DNA from: Epiperipatus broadwayi
Lineage: Eukaryota; Onychophora; Udeonychophora; Euonychophora; Peripatidae
Assembly (NCBI GenBank): GCA_028023455.1
Contig: JAQFVV010012497.1
Coordinates: forward strand, 4,340,001 to 4,404,000
DNA: 64,000 bases
Reading direction: 5' to 3'
Shown here: in pieces, positions 26,450-36,330 of the stretch
How the letters are laid out: each line of letters starts with the position of its first letter
How positions within the stretch are numbered: the stretch's first letter is position 1
Translations under genes and position numbers: made by a program
The notes under the pieces: model-generated
Told to the model about the DNA's origin: nothing
The model's database searches: none
Seen by the model: the letters and a program-made list of their open reading frames with translations, nothing else

Positions 26450-28110
26450 ATTCAAAATATGATTCAAAAATGTTTCTGATTAGATTTAGTTAACTGTTAG
26501 TAGTATCCCTCCTTTTTATTCACAAAGCATAATAAAATCCTGGGATTGAATGAAATAGTATTTCAATCTCTAATTAAAATAAAAGAAAAATTAATTTTAT
26601 ATCAAAATTTTGTTTTTTCTTCGATCTCATTCTAGTCCTTTTTTAAAAAAAAAAAAAAAACAAATTTTCATAAAATTTTGCTAACTTAAAAAAAAAAAAA
26701 AAATTGTATCTATTAAAAATTCTTTTTGGATGTCCACTGGGAATTTTATAAGATATTTATTTAGCCATTAGACAATAACATAAGATTGTTCAGGTGTAGT
26801 TTGATAGTAAAGTCTATCTGGGGGCATTTGATTATTCTTTCATAATACCTGTAGAGAAGAAGCAATTGGTGTGGGAGAAAATTGGGTTTTATTTATTCCC
26901 AGTTGTAAATAAAGTTTAAGTTGAATGAAATTCTTCTTCTGCATAGCTCTGTGTAAATACAATACATTCATATAACACATCAATTTAATGTTTGCTTGAA
27001 ACTGTTAAATTTCTTTATCCAATAGATTAATCAGTATGAAAGGCAAGTCTTCATTTAGTTTTTGTGTTAACAGTGATTCTATTTCATTTTGGGGATAAAG
27101 TAAACTTTGCTCTATTTTTATTTGTTTATGCCGCTGCAAGATTATGGGTGGCACTTGATATAGTACTTTAGATTCTTTTGATCCATATGACTTTAGTTGT
27201 GAGCTTTCAGGCTTATCCTCATGTATTTTTTTATTTTAACAATTTCTGTTTGTTTTCAATTTCTTTCTGTAGTTGTTTATTAATATCTACTTGTGTTCAA
27301 CCGGTTCACCTCCTGCTGTTTCTTCTTTTTTTTTTTTTGAACCTGTTCATGCTCATTCTATACATTTTTCTCAATTTTGATTCAGATTCATTTAGTAATT
27401 CTTTATATATTTTGGGTTTACTTTCTGATTTTAAAAACAATTGCGCCTGTTCGTTCTCTATGATTTGATCCAGTATTTCTTTTTGAATTTGTTGCTCATT
27501 TTTGTTCATCATCTATTTGTTTTAAATTATCCACTTTTTGCTCTGATTTAAATAGTTTGTAAATATTATCCATCATTTGAGTCATATATTTATAATGCTC
27601 ATTTATGAGTTTTTGATTAGCTTTCTGATTATCTTGCATAGGTTAGTTTATTTACTCCATTTGCTTTTGATTATTTTTATGATTATTTTCCAAAGTTTGG
27701 ATTGTTTGCTCCATTTGTTTTTGATTATGCTTCATTAATCTCAATTCCATTTGTTTAAATAATGTTTTAGTCATCTGTATCATGTCTAATTGTGATGCTA
27801 TTGCAGTAGTCATGCATTTTTATTTCTTTATTATGTATTTATGCTTTATTTGATTGCATGAATCACTATCTGGATGGACATTATCCATATCTGAAGTTTC
27901 TAAGCTAATATATTCACAACTAGTTACAGAAGTATTAACTTCCATTATTTCCTGCTGCTCTTTATTCTCTCTGTTTTTATTCTCTATTGCATTAATAATC
28001 TTCAAAATTTTTAAATGCAATAAACTTATGTGCAATACAGTTCTAACTGGATGCACCACCAACAGTGTAAAATCATCTCCTGGATCACTCCAAAACATCA
28101 CTTATATTTG
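26450..28110 (-). pseudogene. Decayed gag-like coding region of an LTR-type retroelement
   Basis: Minus-strand open pieces interrupted by stops and shifts give a lysine/glutamine-rich coiled-coil-like protein (MELRLMKHNQKQMEQ, MMNKNEQQIQKEILDQ at 27306-27512). Further left is PPDRLYYQTTPEQSY. The order and character resemble a Gypsy-type gag. No protease, reverse transcriptase or integrase is recognisable between the flanking repeats. The assignment is inference from composition and position rather than a clear domain match. Confidence 0.35.
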
Positions 28111-28315
28111 TATGTCTTCTTCACAGCACAACTTGCTTTGTTCTTTCTTGTTTTGTTTTATTACAATATATATAGAAAAAAAAAATTGTCTGATCAATCA
28201 TACCATTCATCTCTCTCAGGCAAATGGGAATTTATAATAGATACATTCATGCTCACACCCCTTTTGAACAAACATTTACAAAATACCAACTGTTACTATG
28301 TAATGATCAAACTTC

Positions 28316-28714
28316 CATAGTTCATTTATTTACATTTTCTCTATTTATTTATGTACATAAATTACATAGGCTTCATCTGGCTTTAAGCATCAAGAAATAA
28401 ACTAACATTTATATTTAAACAATATTTTATTCAATATAATAATATAACTATTACAGAGCCCCATTTGTAAGCCAGGCTAAATCATGAAGAACATAAGTTA
28501 CTCCCTGTGAATGATGGTAGACCACTCAATCTTGCATAAAAAAGTAACAAATTGTGTAATAATAATTTATTTAAAAAGTATAATCATTAATTGATATGCA
28601 GTTTATTTCTTTTAATCTTCTAATTTTTATACATCAGTAACAATATATTCGTAGATAAGATAACACATTCCAGTATCTTTAATGCTGAATTCAATAAACT
28701 TAAATATAATTCTA
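28316..28714 (-). repeat. Right long direct repeat (LTR-like) of retroelement block
   Basis: Begins TTCATTTATTTACATTTTCT and ends TTAAATATAATTCTA, matching the left copy. If the element reads on the minus strand this is the 5' copy, followed leftwards by TATGGAAGTTTG, a possible primer-binding position. The termini do not show a clear TG..CA, so a true LTR is likely but not proven. Confidence 0.6.
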
Positions 28715-28734
28715 GTTCTTGTGACTTATACCCA

Positions 28735-28800
28735 ATGTGGCCACTTGATGGCATTGTTGCTTGCAAAAATAATGAAATGTAACATTACTGGGCCGATAAT
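28735..28800. repeat. Fragment related to the ends of the 7.8-9.4 kb element
   Basis: CCACTTGATGGCATTGTT matches 17 of 18 bases of the terminal repeat at 7830-7848. It is followed by GGGCCGATAAT, which has a counterpart near the other end of that element. The second terminus was not found, so this is taken as a solo end or a related family. Confidence 0.4.
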
Positions 28801-29044
28801 TTTTTGCTTTCTGTTCTCCAACAATTTTTAAAAGTATTATTAAAAAATTTACAAACCAACATTATTTTCTAAATTACATTATACAAAAGAAAAAACTGAT
28901 TTTATATAAAAACTTAGTTTTTTCTTGTACAGTTCTGTTTTTTTACTATCAAATTTGCATATCATTTTGCTTAGAATAAAAATTCTTATTTTTTTTATTA
29001 TTGAAATGAATAATGGATTGTTTATTTCAATTGAGCTAACCAGT

Positions 29045-29320
29045 CACATATCATATGTAAAATGGCATTTTTTTTTATGAGTTTAGAATCATGCTCACAT
29101 AACAGAATTCATTTCTACCCATTTTAAAATCCATTTAAGTGAACAATTATAAGTGAAATATATTTAATATTATTAAATATAATATTTTCCAATATTATGG
29201 ATTTAATTTTAATTTTTATAACTTAACAGAGCTCTCTTAAATCACTTTCACCATTCTGTTTCCTGTTAGATTATCACACAATTGCAAAATTATCATTTAT
29301 ATTTGTGATCTCAGATATAT
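29045..29320 (+). repeat. Local repeat R, copy 2
   Basis: Matches copy 1 (22325-22597) through GTTTAGAATCATG, CTACCCATTTTAAAAT, AATATTTTCCAATATTAT, CTTAAATCACTTTCACCA and CAATTGCAAAAT. It continues as GATAATTCAC past the point where copy 1 is interrupted. Confidence 0.6.
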
Positions 29321-29929
29321 AAAGAGAAAATATTACTATGATAATTCACAAAACATATTTTCAAAGAATCATTTAAACAAATTTGTATATAATGCCCATT
29401 TGATTATATAAGAATAAATCAAGCATTGGCACTTGAAAAGGTTGGAACATATTAACAGTATTTTTGTTTTAAAATAAACCAGATTGTAGTCTTAAATAAC
29501 AATTCTGATGAAATTTCTAATAATTTAACAAGCTTGTTAAAATTTTCATAATTATTATTTGAAAGTATAAACTGACTTATTATAAAAACAAAAATTGCCA
29601 CTTAAAAGTTTCAGCCATTTCAAGTATCAATGTGTGATTTATTATTATATAATAAAACAGAGATCAGATAAAAGTGGTCATTTTTTTATCTGAAAGATAG
29701 ATTGACATTAATATAAGAAAGTGAGTATTATTTGCAAATTTATTTAAGTGAATCTTTGGGAATCTTACGTATGAATTACCATGTTAATGTTTCAGATTTA
29801 GTTGTTCCATGAATAGATTTATATTCTTAGCATTATATATTAAATAAGCCATACTTTATTCAAAGACTTATTAGGATAGAGGTAGCCACTCTAATAAGTA
29901 TTTTAAAATTAAAGTGAAATTGATACATA

Positions 29930-30180
29930 CTAGACAATGTTTTTGTATAGCTTTAAAATCTTGGTCATGTCTGAGAGACTTCATTACTACTCATTTTAAA
30001 ATTCATATAAATGAACAGCTATATATCAAATATATGTAATATTAAATAATTTATTTTCTAACATTATACATGTAATTCCTGATTTTGACAATTTAACGAT
30101 GCTCTTAAATTACTTTCATCACTTTATTCTTGCTAGACTACCAAACTATACAAAATGGCCATTTACATCTCATAAATATA
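29930..30180 (+). repeat. Local repeat R, copy 3
   Basis: Contains CTACTCATTTTAAAATTCAT, TGATTTTGACAATTTAACGA, CTTAAATTACTTTCATCACT and TATTCTTGCTAGACTACC in the same order as copies 1 and 2. Confidence 0.55.
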
Positions 30181-30239
30181 TATATAGGGGGAGAAAGAAC
30201 TAGCCAATCTAGCAAATATTTTAGATAAAGATGAAATAG

Positions 30240-30360
30240 AAAACACCACTTGTAAACATAGCATCTTTATATGGCTCCAGAATTGTCATCACATAGAAGA
30301 GTTCATCTCTATTCATATTAAAACCCATTTAAGTGGACAATTATAAATCATATATATATA
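30240..30360 (+). repeat. Local repeat R, copy 4 (partial)
   Basis: Has the head of the unit (TGTAAACATAGCATCTTTAT, GAATTGTCATCACATAGAAG, CCCATTTAAGTGGACAATTA) and stops in a TA/TTA-rich stretch about 110 bases before the last exon. Confidence 0.5.
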
Positions 30361-30478
30361 TATTATTATTATTAAGTTATCAAAATCAGAAATTATATTT
30401 CAGAAATTATGTTGGAAAGTGTTGTATTTGAGTTATTGAGATTAATTTTTTTTATTTATTTATATCTTTTTTCCATAG

Positions 30479-30633
30479 CTCATTCTGATGATGAACATCG
30501 TGGGGCTCCTATGTCTGGATGGAAACTTTTTGCATTAGTCTTCTGTGGAATTTTAGGAATTATAATTTGTGTTGTCGTTGGTATTGTAGTTTTTGAAAAA
30601 AGGCGAGAGAACTCACGTAAACGATTTTATTAA
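30479..30633 (+). CDS. LMAN2: LMAN2/VIP36-type lectin, last exon: transmembrane span and cytosolic KRFY tail
   Basis: After an acceptor TTTCCATAG the exon enters in phase 1 and reads HSDDEHRGAPMSGWK, then one hydrophobic span of about 23 residues (LFALVFCGILGII onward), then the basic tail EKRRENSRKRFY and a TAA stop. The SGW(K/R).F lead-in, the Gly/Val-rich span and the terminal KRFY are characteristic of VIP36/VIPL; the span resembles VIP36 more than VIPL. The short tail is where family members carry ER-export and retrieval information. The four main exons add to 375 nt including stop, 124 residues seen here. An open stretch from 30409 reads through the acceptor but is intron. Confidence 0.96.
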
Positions 30634-30960
30634 ATTGCATTAATGTGAAGTGAACCTGGCAACAAAGTGTGAAACATTGATAATAATCAAGTTTACCATA
30701 GTATTTGTTTCTCCGTAAGGTCTCTAAACCATTTTTGTATTTGCTCTATTTTTCTCATTGTAAAAATGTCCATTTTGATTATTTTGAGTTTTCCTATATT
30801 GTTGTTTAATTTTTTTCTTCATGTTTTTGTTATATTTTTCATTTTCAATTTTTTTTTATTCCTTATAATAAGAGACTTTATGAGTAGAAGTATGGTTTGG
30901 TTTTGTGTCATCTGATAGCAGGGGAAAATAATAATAAATCAGCACAATAATTATGAAAAT
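30634..30960 (+). other. Probable 3' UTR of the LMAN2-type gene with a poly(A) signal
   Basis: T-rich non-coding sequence follows the stop codon. An AATAAA hexamer occurs at 30933-30938, followed within about 30 bases by a TGTTGAG stretch. I infer cleavage near 30950-30970. Other signals further down cannot be excluded, since AATAAA is frequent in such A+T-rich DNA. Confidence 0.4.
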
Positions 30961-31519
30961 GTTGAGAAATTATTTCTATAAATTTTTATACATATCTTCA
31001 AATTGACTTTTTAATAAGAAAAAGACCTTTGTGATTTCAAATATGCAAAAATACTGACAAATTTTTTTAAGAGTGGGAAGGTATAAGGGAATATTTTTAA
31101 AATACAAATTTATAAAATTAAATTATGATTTTTTTTTTTTTTAGTAATTATGAGAAAATATCTAATGTGTATTATAATATAGAAAATAATTTTCAAATTT
31201 ATCACATCATTAAAATCAATTTTTTTTTGTTAATAATAATAGAACTGGGGGAGGGGGGATTGAATTCAGAAGTCCAATTCTTGACAGCTGTTTTAATGTA
31301 CAGATACTGGTCTTTTGTGATAATTTGCTGGTCAACTTTTCCTTTATAGGAGAAAAATTATTTGTTGTTTTTCTTTTAGCATTTTTTTTTTTATAATTGT
31401 ATATTTAAAAAAAAAAAACATTAAAATTCTATACTTTTTTAAAAATATTATTTTGTTTTTTATTTATCACATTCTGTATATATGAGATATACATGTACTT
31501 CTATAAAATAATTTACATG

Positions 31520-31690
31520 GACAACAGACTTTTGACACTTAATTCAATCAATTTCAAAAAATGTGTAGAAATGAAGCCATATGTGATTCTGCATGGAAAT
31601 AACCCAACACAAATATATATTTCTAAAAGTCAAAAAGAAAATATTCTATGAAATATACACACAGACAACACTTTCACATTATGTTCAATT
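31520..31690 (+). repeat. Direct repeat flanking the LTR element, left copy
   Basis: Closely matches about 35888-36075 (ACTTTTGACACTTAA, AATTTCAAAAAATGTGTAGA, ATTCTGCATGGAAATAA). The LTR element therefore lies within a larger duplicated or repeated sequence. Confidence 0.7.
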
Positions 31691-32202
31691 TATTAATTTG
31701 TACAAATAGTTTTTCAAATTCACATAATAAAACATTAAACATACACATAGAGGCTACTTACTGTCTGAAATAGAACATATGGTGTAGTTGAAATCTTGGA
31801 ATGGAATTCTTGCATACAAAATGGAGATTGTCAGTATAAATCCCTCTCCCCACACTTCCTCCTTCTCCGAAATGGTTGTAGAGCATGTGATTGCACAGTA
31901 CATGCTGTAAATGAAAATTTTCCAAGCAAACTAACTTTTGGAATAAACAAATGGCAATTTCTTTTTTAAAATGGATGACATCTATAAAAAAAAAAAAAAG
32001 GAAACCGCTGTAATAACAAAGTCAATGTATTTATTCAATTAGTAAAGAAAAAAACCCTGAAAATTGCAGCACTTTGAGCAAGAAAGTTAATGTATTAATT
32101 TAATTAGAAAAATAGAATAATAATGGCACTTGGGTAAAATAATAAAACAGTATTTTGTATTAATCCTGCAACCAAGGAAAGATAGGAGGACTATTCACAT
32201 TC
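31691..32202. other. Sequence between flanking repeat and LTR element
   Basis: No gene seen. The stretch 32164-32192 (CCTGCAACCAAGGAAAGATA) is the inverse of a motif at 35817-35842 on the other side of the LTR element, and of similar motifs at about 36190 and 36285. Confidence 0.5.
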
Positions 32203-32206
32203 ATAT

Positions 32207-33621
32207 TGTAACGTTTAATTATATACGTTGCAAATATATTGGCATTTGGTAAAAGCTAAAAAAATAAAAGTAAATTTAGATTTTTTTTTGGACTAATTTT
32301 TTTTTTAAAAAAAATAATGTACAATGAAAGTTAAATTATTTTTTCGTTTTTTTTTTTTTTTTATGTAAGTAGAAATAAAAGTAGAATTGGAGAGAACAAA
32401 AGAATTCCAAAAGTAAAATAAAAAAGATAAGAGAAAGTAAAAATATTTTGGCTAATTAAAGATGGCCGAAAAACTTGATAAGAAAAGAGAACTTTATAAC
32501 GTAAATTTTATAAAGAATCTACAAGATTATGAACCAAAAAACGCCATGATAATAGCATGTGCAGAAGTCTGAAAACTGGACCTCGGGTATAAAAAGGAGG
32601 GATTCGTTTGGAAGAACGTCTTGGTTTAGCTGATATTCTTTTGGTTGGTTTTGGATTAGAGAATCCAGACCACTCTATGATGAAAAAGTTATTCATATGA
32701 GAGTAGACCGGAGCTTTAGCTGACATCATTACCGATGGACACCAGAGAAGCTTACGCGACTAGCCTATGGAACCAGCACCAAGATCAACTAATAATCAAA
32801 GGCTGTGAGCTCAATTCAACCCCAAAAAACTATGCATAGTTATCTACTACTGAATTCACAAAACTTACCGGTAAGTAATGCTTCATTACTCCTGATGGTG
32901 ACCAAATTAAACGTTTTCAAACAATTTCTAAAAGTATGTTTAAACAATCCCGATAGAGACATTAAATTTCTTGTGCAAGAGACATTCATTTTTTAGTAAC
33001 TTTCTAGAAGAAATTTGGAAGTGAGCTGTAATTGTAAAATTGTTTTTTTATTAATTGATTCACATCTGAATTGTGTTCTCTCCAATTTATTTGATTAATA
33101 ATTTCCTTTAAACATTTTTTATCTATTAGAATAAAAATATTTCTAATACCAATTTTCATTTGTGCGTTATTAATAATAGTTATTATTTTTTATTATTGAA
33201 TCTATTAGTAGTTTAATAAGATTTAAAAATGTAATTTACTTTTGCCAATATGTTTGAATAAGCCCAGGAATAATAATCTTAAAAAAATAATTCTCGTTAC
33301 GGTATGATGTAGTACCGATTAGTTTAAAAGTATTTTTTTTTATTATTTGTGAGATGTTATATGACGATTTCAGCGAATTCTTAGGAATTCTGGCGCCCAG
33401 ATTAAATAAATTAAAAGCTGATTTCGTCAATAGCACAATTCTCAACAATTAATAGGCCGAGTTGATCAGGAAAGATAGTTATGTTTTGGAATAATAATGA
33501 AACGTTCTTCTTTTTTTTTAATAAAATAAATGAACATTTATTTTTCTTTTAACATAGCTTGATCAACTCACGCGAAATTTATATTAGCATGTAGAGGCCT
33601 ATCAAAACGGAAAATGTTATA
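32207..33621 (+). repeat. Left LTR, about 1415 bp
   Basis: Nearly identical to 34362-35728. It contains TATAAAAA at 32588-32595 in a GC-richer setting (a likely promoter) and AATAAA signals downstream. An inverted repeat GAGTTGATCA (33459-33468) / TGATCAACTC (33560-33569) lies near its end. Small open frames on either strand recur in both copies and encode nothing recognisable. Confidence 0.75.
32588..32595 (+). promoter_or_regulatory. TATA motif in left LTR
   Basis: TATAAAAA within CGGGTATAAAAAGGAGGG, a strong core-promoter look. The same motif is kept in the right LTR at 34734-34741. Confidence 0.5.
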
Positions 33622-34361
33622 ATGGCTTACCCAACTAGGGCTTCGATTTAACTACCACAACCTGAGATAAGTTGTAATGATAAAGAACGTTACGTTGACC
33701 CAAAAAAAACTCACAGCCGGAAAATAAATAGCAATTTTTTTTTTTAAAAAAAACTAACTAACTAATTAAACTCTGATTATTAAAATATAAAAAAATATTT
33801 TTTTAATATGACTTCCAGAAAGAAAAAAAGTATGTATATTTTTTTTGATATGTCTAAAATAAAACATGATCGTGGCTGATGTAGACGTAAGTCACAAGTA
33901 TTTGACCGGGTAGGCGGTTACTGAAGAGGGGAAAAACATAGCCCCGAGTCCTAGTACGCAGTATATTAACATAAGACCACCTTTATATGCCCATCAGACT
34001 ATTTCTAGCAAGGATCCCAATAAAGGGGAAGGCGGATCAAGTTGGACCAAGTTGCCGCGAGCCTGTAAGACTCAAAACGATGAGCAACGCTCGTTAGTGC
34101 TTATAACTTGGGCTTCTTATCGTTAATATTACATTAAAGTGGAAAGGACACAGATGAATGTGAAATATTTTCCATTCCCCACGTGTTAGACCTAAAAGTG
34201 GGCATTAAAGCCGAACGTCGCTTGTGAATGAATCTATGGAATATATCAGCACGCTACTACATAAAAAAAAAAAAAAACCCCATGAATATGAATTTAAAAA
34301 CTTAAGAATAAAATTAGTGCAAAACCCTATTATATTCTCATCATCCAGGCACTGGTGGTAT
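33622..34361. other. Internal region of the LTR-type element
   Basis: Roughly 740 bp without a usable ORF. It begins ATGGCTTACCCAACTAGGG just after the left LTR; the TGG start could be a primer-binding site, but I cannot match it to a tRNA with certainty. The middle (about 33870-34250) is unusually G+C-rich for this window. Confidence 0.55.
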
Positions 34362-35728
34362 TGTAACGTTTAATTATATACGTTGCAAATATATTGGCAT
34401 GGTAAAAGCTAAAAAAATAAAAGTAAATTTAGATTTTTTTTTGGACTAATTTTTTTTAAAAAAAAATAATGTACAATGAAAGTTAAATTATTCTTTCATT
34501 TTTTTTTTTTATGTAAGTAGAAATAAAAGTAGAATTGGAGAGAACAAAAGAATTCCAAAAGTAAAATAAAAAAGATAAGAGAAAGTAAAAATATTTTGGC
34601 TAATTAAAGATGGCCGAAAAACTTGATAAGAAAAGAACTTTATAACGTAAATTTTATAAAGAATCTACAAGATTATGAACCAAAAAACGCCATGATAATA
34701 GCATGCGCAGAAGTCTGAAAACTGGACCTCGGGTATAAAAAGGAGGGATTTGGTTGGAAGAACGTCTTGGTTTAGCTGATATTCTTTTGGTTGGTTTTGG
34801 ATTAGAGAATCCAGACCACTCTATGATGAAAAAGTTATTCATACGAGAGTAGACCGGAGCTTTAGCTGACATCATTACCGATGGACACCAGAAAAGCTTA
34901 CGCGACTAGCCTATGGAACCAGCACCAAGATCAACTAATAATCAAAGGCTGTGAGCTCAATTCAACCCCGAAAAACTATGCATAGTTATCTACTACTGAA
35001 TTCACAAAACTTACCGGTAAGTAATGCTTCATTACTCCTGATGGTGACCAAATTAAACGTTTTCAAACAATTTCTAAAAGTATGTTTAAACAATCCCGAT
35101 AGAGACATTAAATTTCTTGTGCAAGAGACATTCATTTTTTAGTAACTTTCTAGAAGAAATTTGGAAGTGAGCTGTAATTGTAAAATTGTTTTTTTATTAA
35201 TTGATTCACGTCTGAATTGTGTTCTCTCCAATTTATTTGATTAATAATTTCCTTTAAACATTTTTTATCTATTAGAATAAAAATATTTCTAATACCAATT
35301 TTCATTTGTGCGTTATTAATAATAGTTATTATTTTTTATTATTGAATCTATTAGTAGTTTAATAAGATTTAAAAATGTAATTTACCTTTGCCAATATGTT
35401 TGAATAAGCCCAGGAATAATAATCTTAAAAAAATAATTCTCGTTACGGTATGATGTAGTAACGATTAGTTTAAAAGTATTTTTTATTATTATTTGTGAGA
35501 TGTTATATGACGATTTCAGCGAATTCTTAGGAATTCTGGCGCCCAGATTAAATAAATTAAAAGCCGATTTCGTCAATAGTACAATTCTCAACAATTAATA
35601 GGCCGAGTTGATCAGGAAATATAGCTATGTTTTTAGAATAGAAATATAACCTTTTTTGACATAGCTTGATCAACTCACGCGCAGTTTATATTAGCGTGTA
35701 GAGGCCTAGCAAAATGGAAAACGTTATA
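34362..35728 (+). repeat. Right LTR, about 1367 bp
   Basis: Direct repeat of the left LTR with few substitutions, including the TATA motif and the GAGTTGATCA/TGATCAACTC hairpin (35605-35614 and 35667-35676). It is about 50 bp shorter, mainly because of length differences inside the hairpin loop. Confidence 0.75.
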
Positions 35729-35887
35729 ATATCAATACACTGCTAACTTTTTAATGTTATTTTGGCAACATCAAACATAATGTTAGCAATGCTTTGATAT
35801 GAATTTGGAAAGGCCCCTCCTATCTTTTCTTGGTTGCAGGAATAGTACACAAGTTTTAGAAAAATACAAAAACATTATACGAGATAT

Positions 35888-36075
35888 TACTTGGACGACG
35901 AACTTTTGACACTTAAATTCAATCAATTTCAAAAAATGTGTAGAAATGAAACTATACGTAATTCTGCATGGAAATAAACCCAACACAAATATATATTTCT
36001 AAAAATCAAAAAGAAAATATTCCATGAAATATATACTTACGCAGATGATGCTTTCACACTAAATTCAATTTATTG
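35888..36075 (+). repeat. Direct repeat flanking the LTR element, right copy
   Basis: Counterpart of 31520-31690, in the same orientation, with about 10% visible differences. Confidence 0.7.
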
Positions 36076-36135
36076 ATAGGTTTGGTTGACACGTTTTGTG
36101 CATATTCAAAAACACATTTTTCAATGAGAAAAAAA

Positions 36136-36330
36136 ACTTTGGTTTATTTAATGATCACAAGATTATACCTTTATCATATATATGAAAAGTTGTCCTATCT
36201 TTCCTGAATTGCAGGAATAATACCCAAGTAACAAAACTCTGGTTTATTTAATGATTGCAAGATTACGCCTTTATCGCATGTGATGTTATCCTACTTTTCC
36301 TAGGTTGCAGAAATAATACCCAAAGTACCA
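36136..36330 (+). repeat. Two-unit tandem repeat, about 98 bp each
   Basis: Units begin AAAACTTTGGTTTATTTAAT and AAAACTCTGGTTTATTTAAT and end in a CCTATCTTTCCT-TTGCAGGAATAATACCC motif. A partial third motif lies at 35815-35860, and a similar one lies inside the hAT-type element near 17225. Confidence 0.75.

Larger units (their letters stand above)
15390..30478 (+). other. Large last intron of LMAN2-type gene, 15.1 kb
   Basis: Starts GTAAGT and ends TTTCCATAG. It contains a 42-bp tandem duplication, the hAT-type element, the candidate microexon, a family 2 repeat near 21305-21415, the nested retroelement block and several copies of a local repeat. Stretches 17376-20429 and 20457-22300 are otherwise featureless A+T-rich sequence. 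Confidence 0.75.
32203..35732. mobile_element. LTR-type retroelement without recognisable genes (LARD/TRIM-like)
   Basis: Two long direct repeats of about 1.4 kb begin TGTAACGTTTAATTATATAC and end AACGTTATA (AATGTTATA in the first), with a short inverted relation between the termini. They enclose about 740 bp. The whole is flanked by ATAT on both sides (32203-32206 and 35729-35732), a possible 4-bp target duplication, although low in complexity. The internal part (33622-34361) is richer in G+C and has no long open frame. The repeats differ by scattered substitutions and one indel cluster near the end. The strand is not assignable with certainty; the TATA motif suggests plus. Confidence 0.7.

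Noticed and set aside
27178-28320. Plus-strand open frames rich in Phe/Leu/Ser
   Set aside because: They are antisense shadows of the lysine- and glutamine-rich minus-strand gag-like region.
30409-30478. Extension of the last lectin exon upstream to an ATG at 30409
   Set aside because: The stretch includes the polypyrimidine tract and acceptor AG; the joined reading from the stalk exon fits at 30479.
32508-35594. Small open frames repeated in two places (for example 32508-32729 and 34654-34875)
   Set aside because: They recur only because the two LTRs are copies of each other. No domain is recognisable, and substitutions do not obviously spare the protein.
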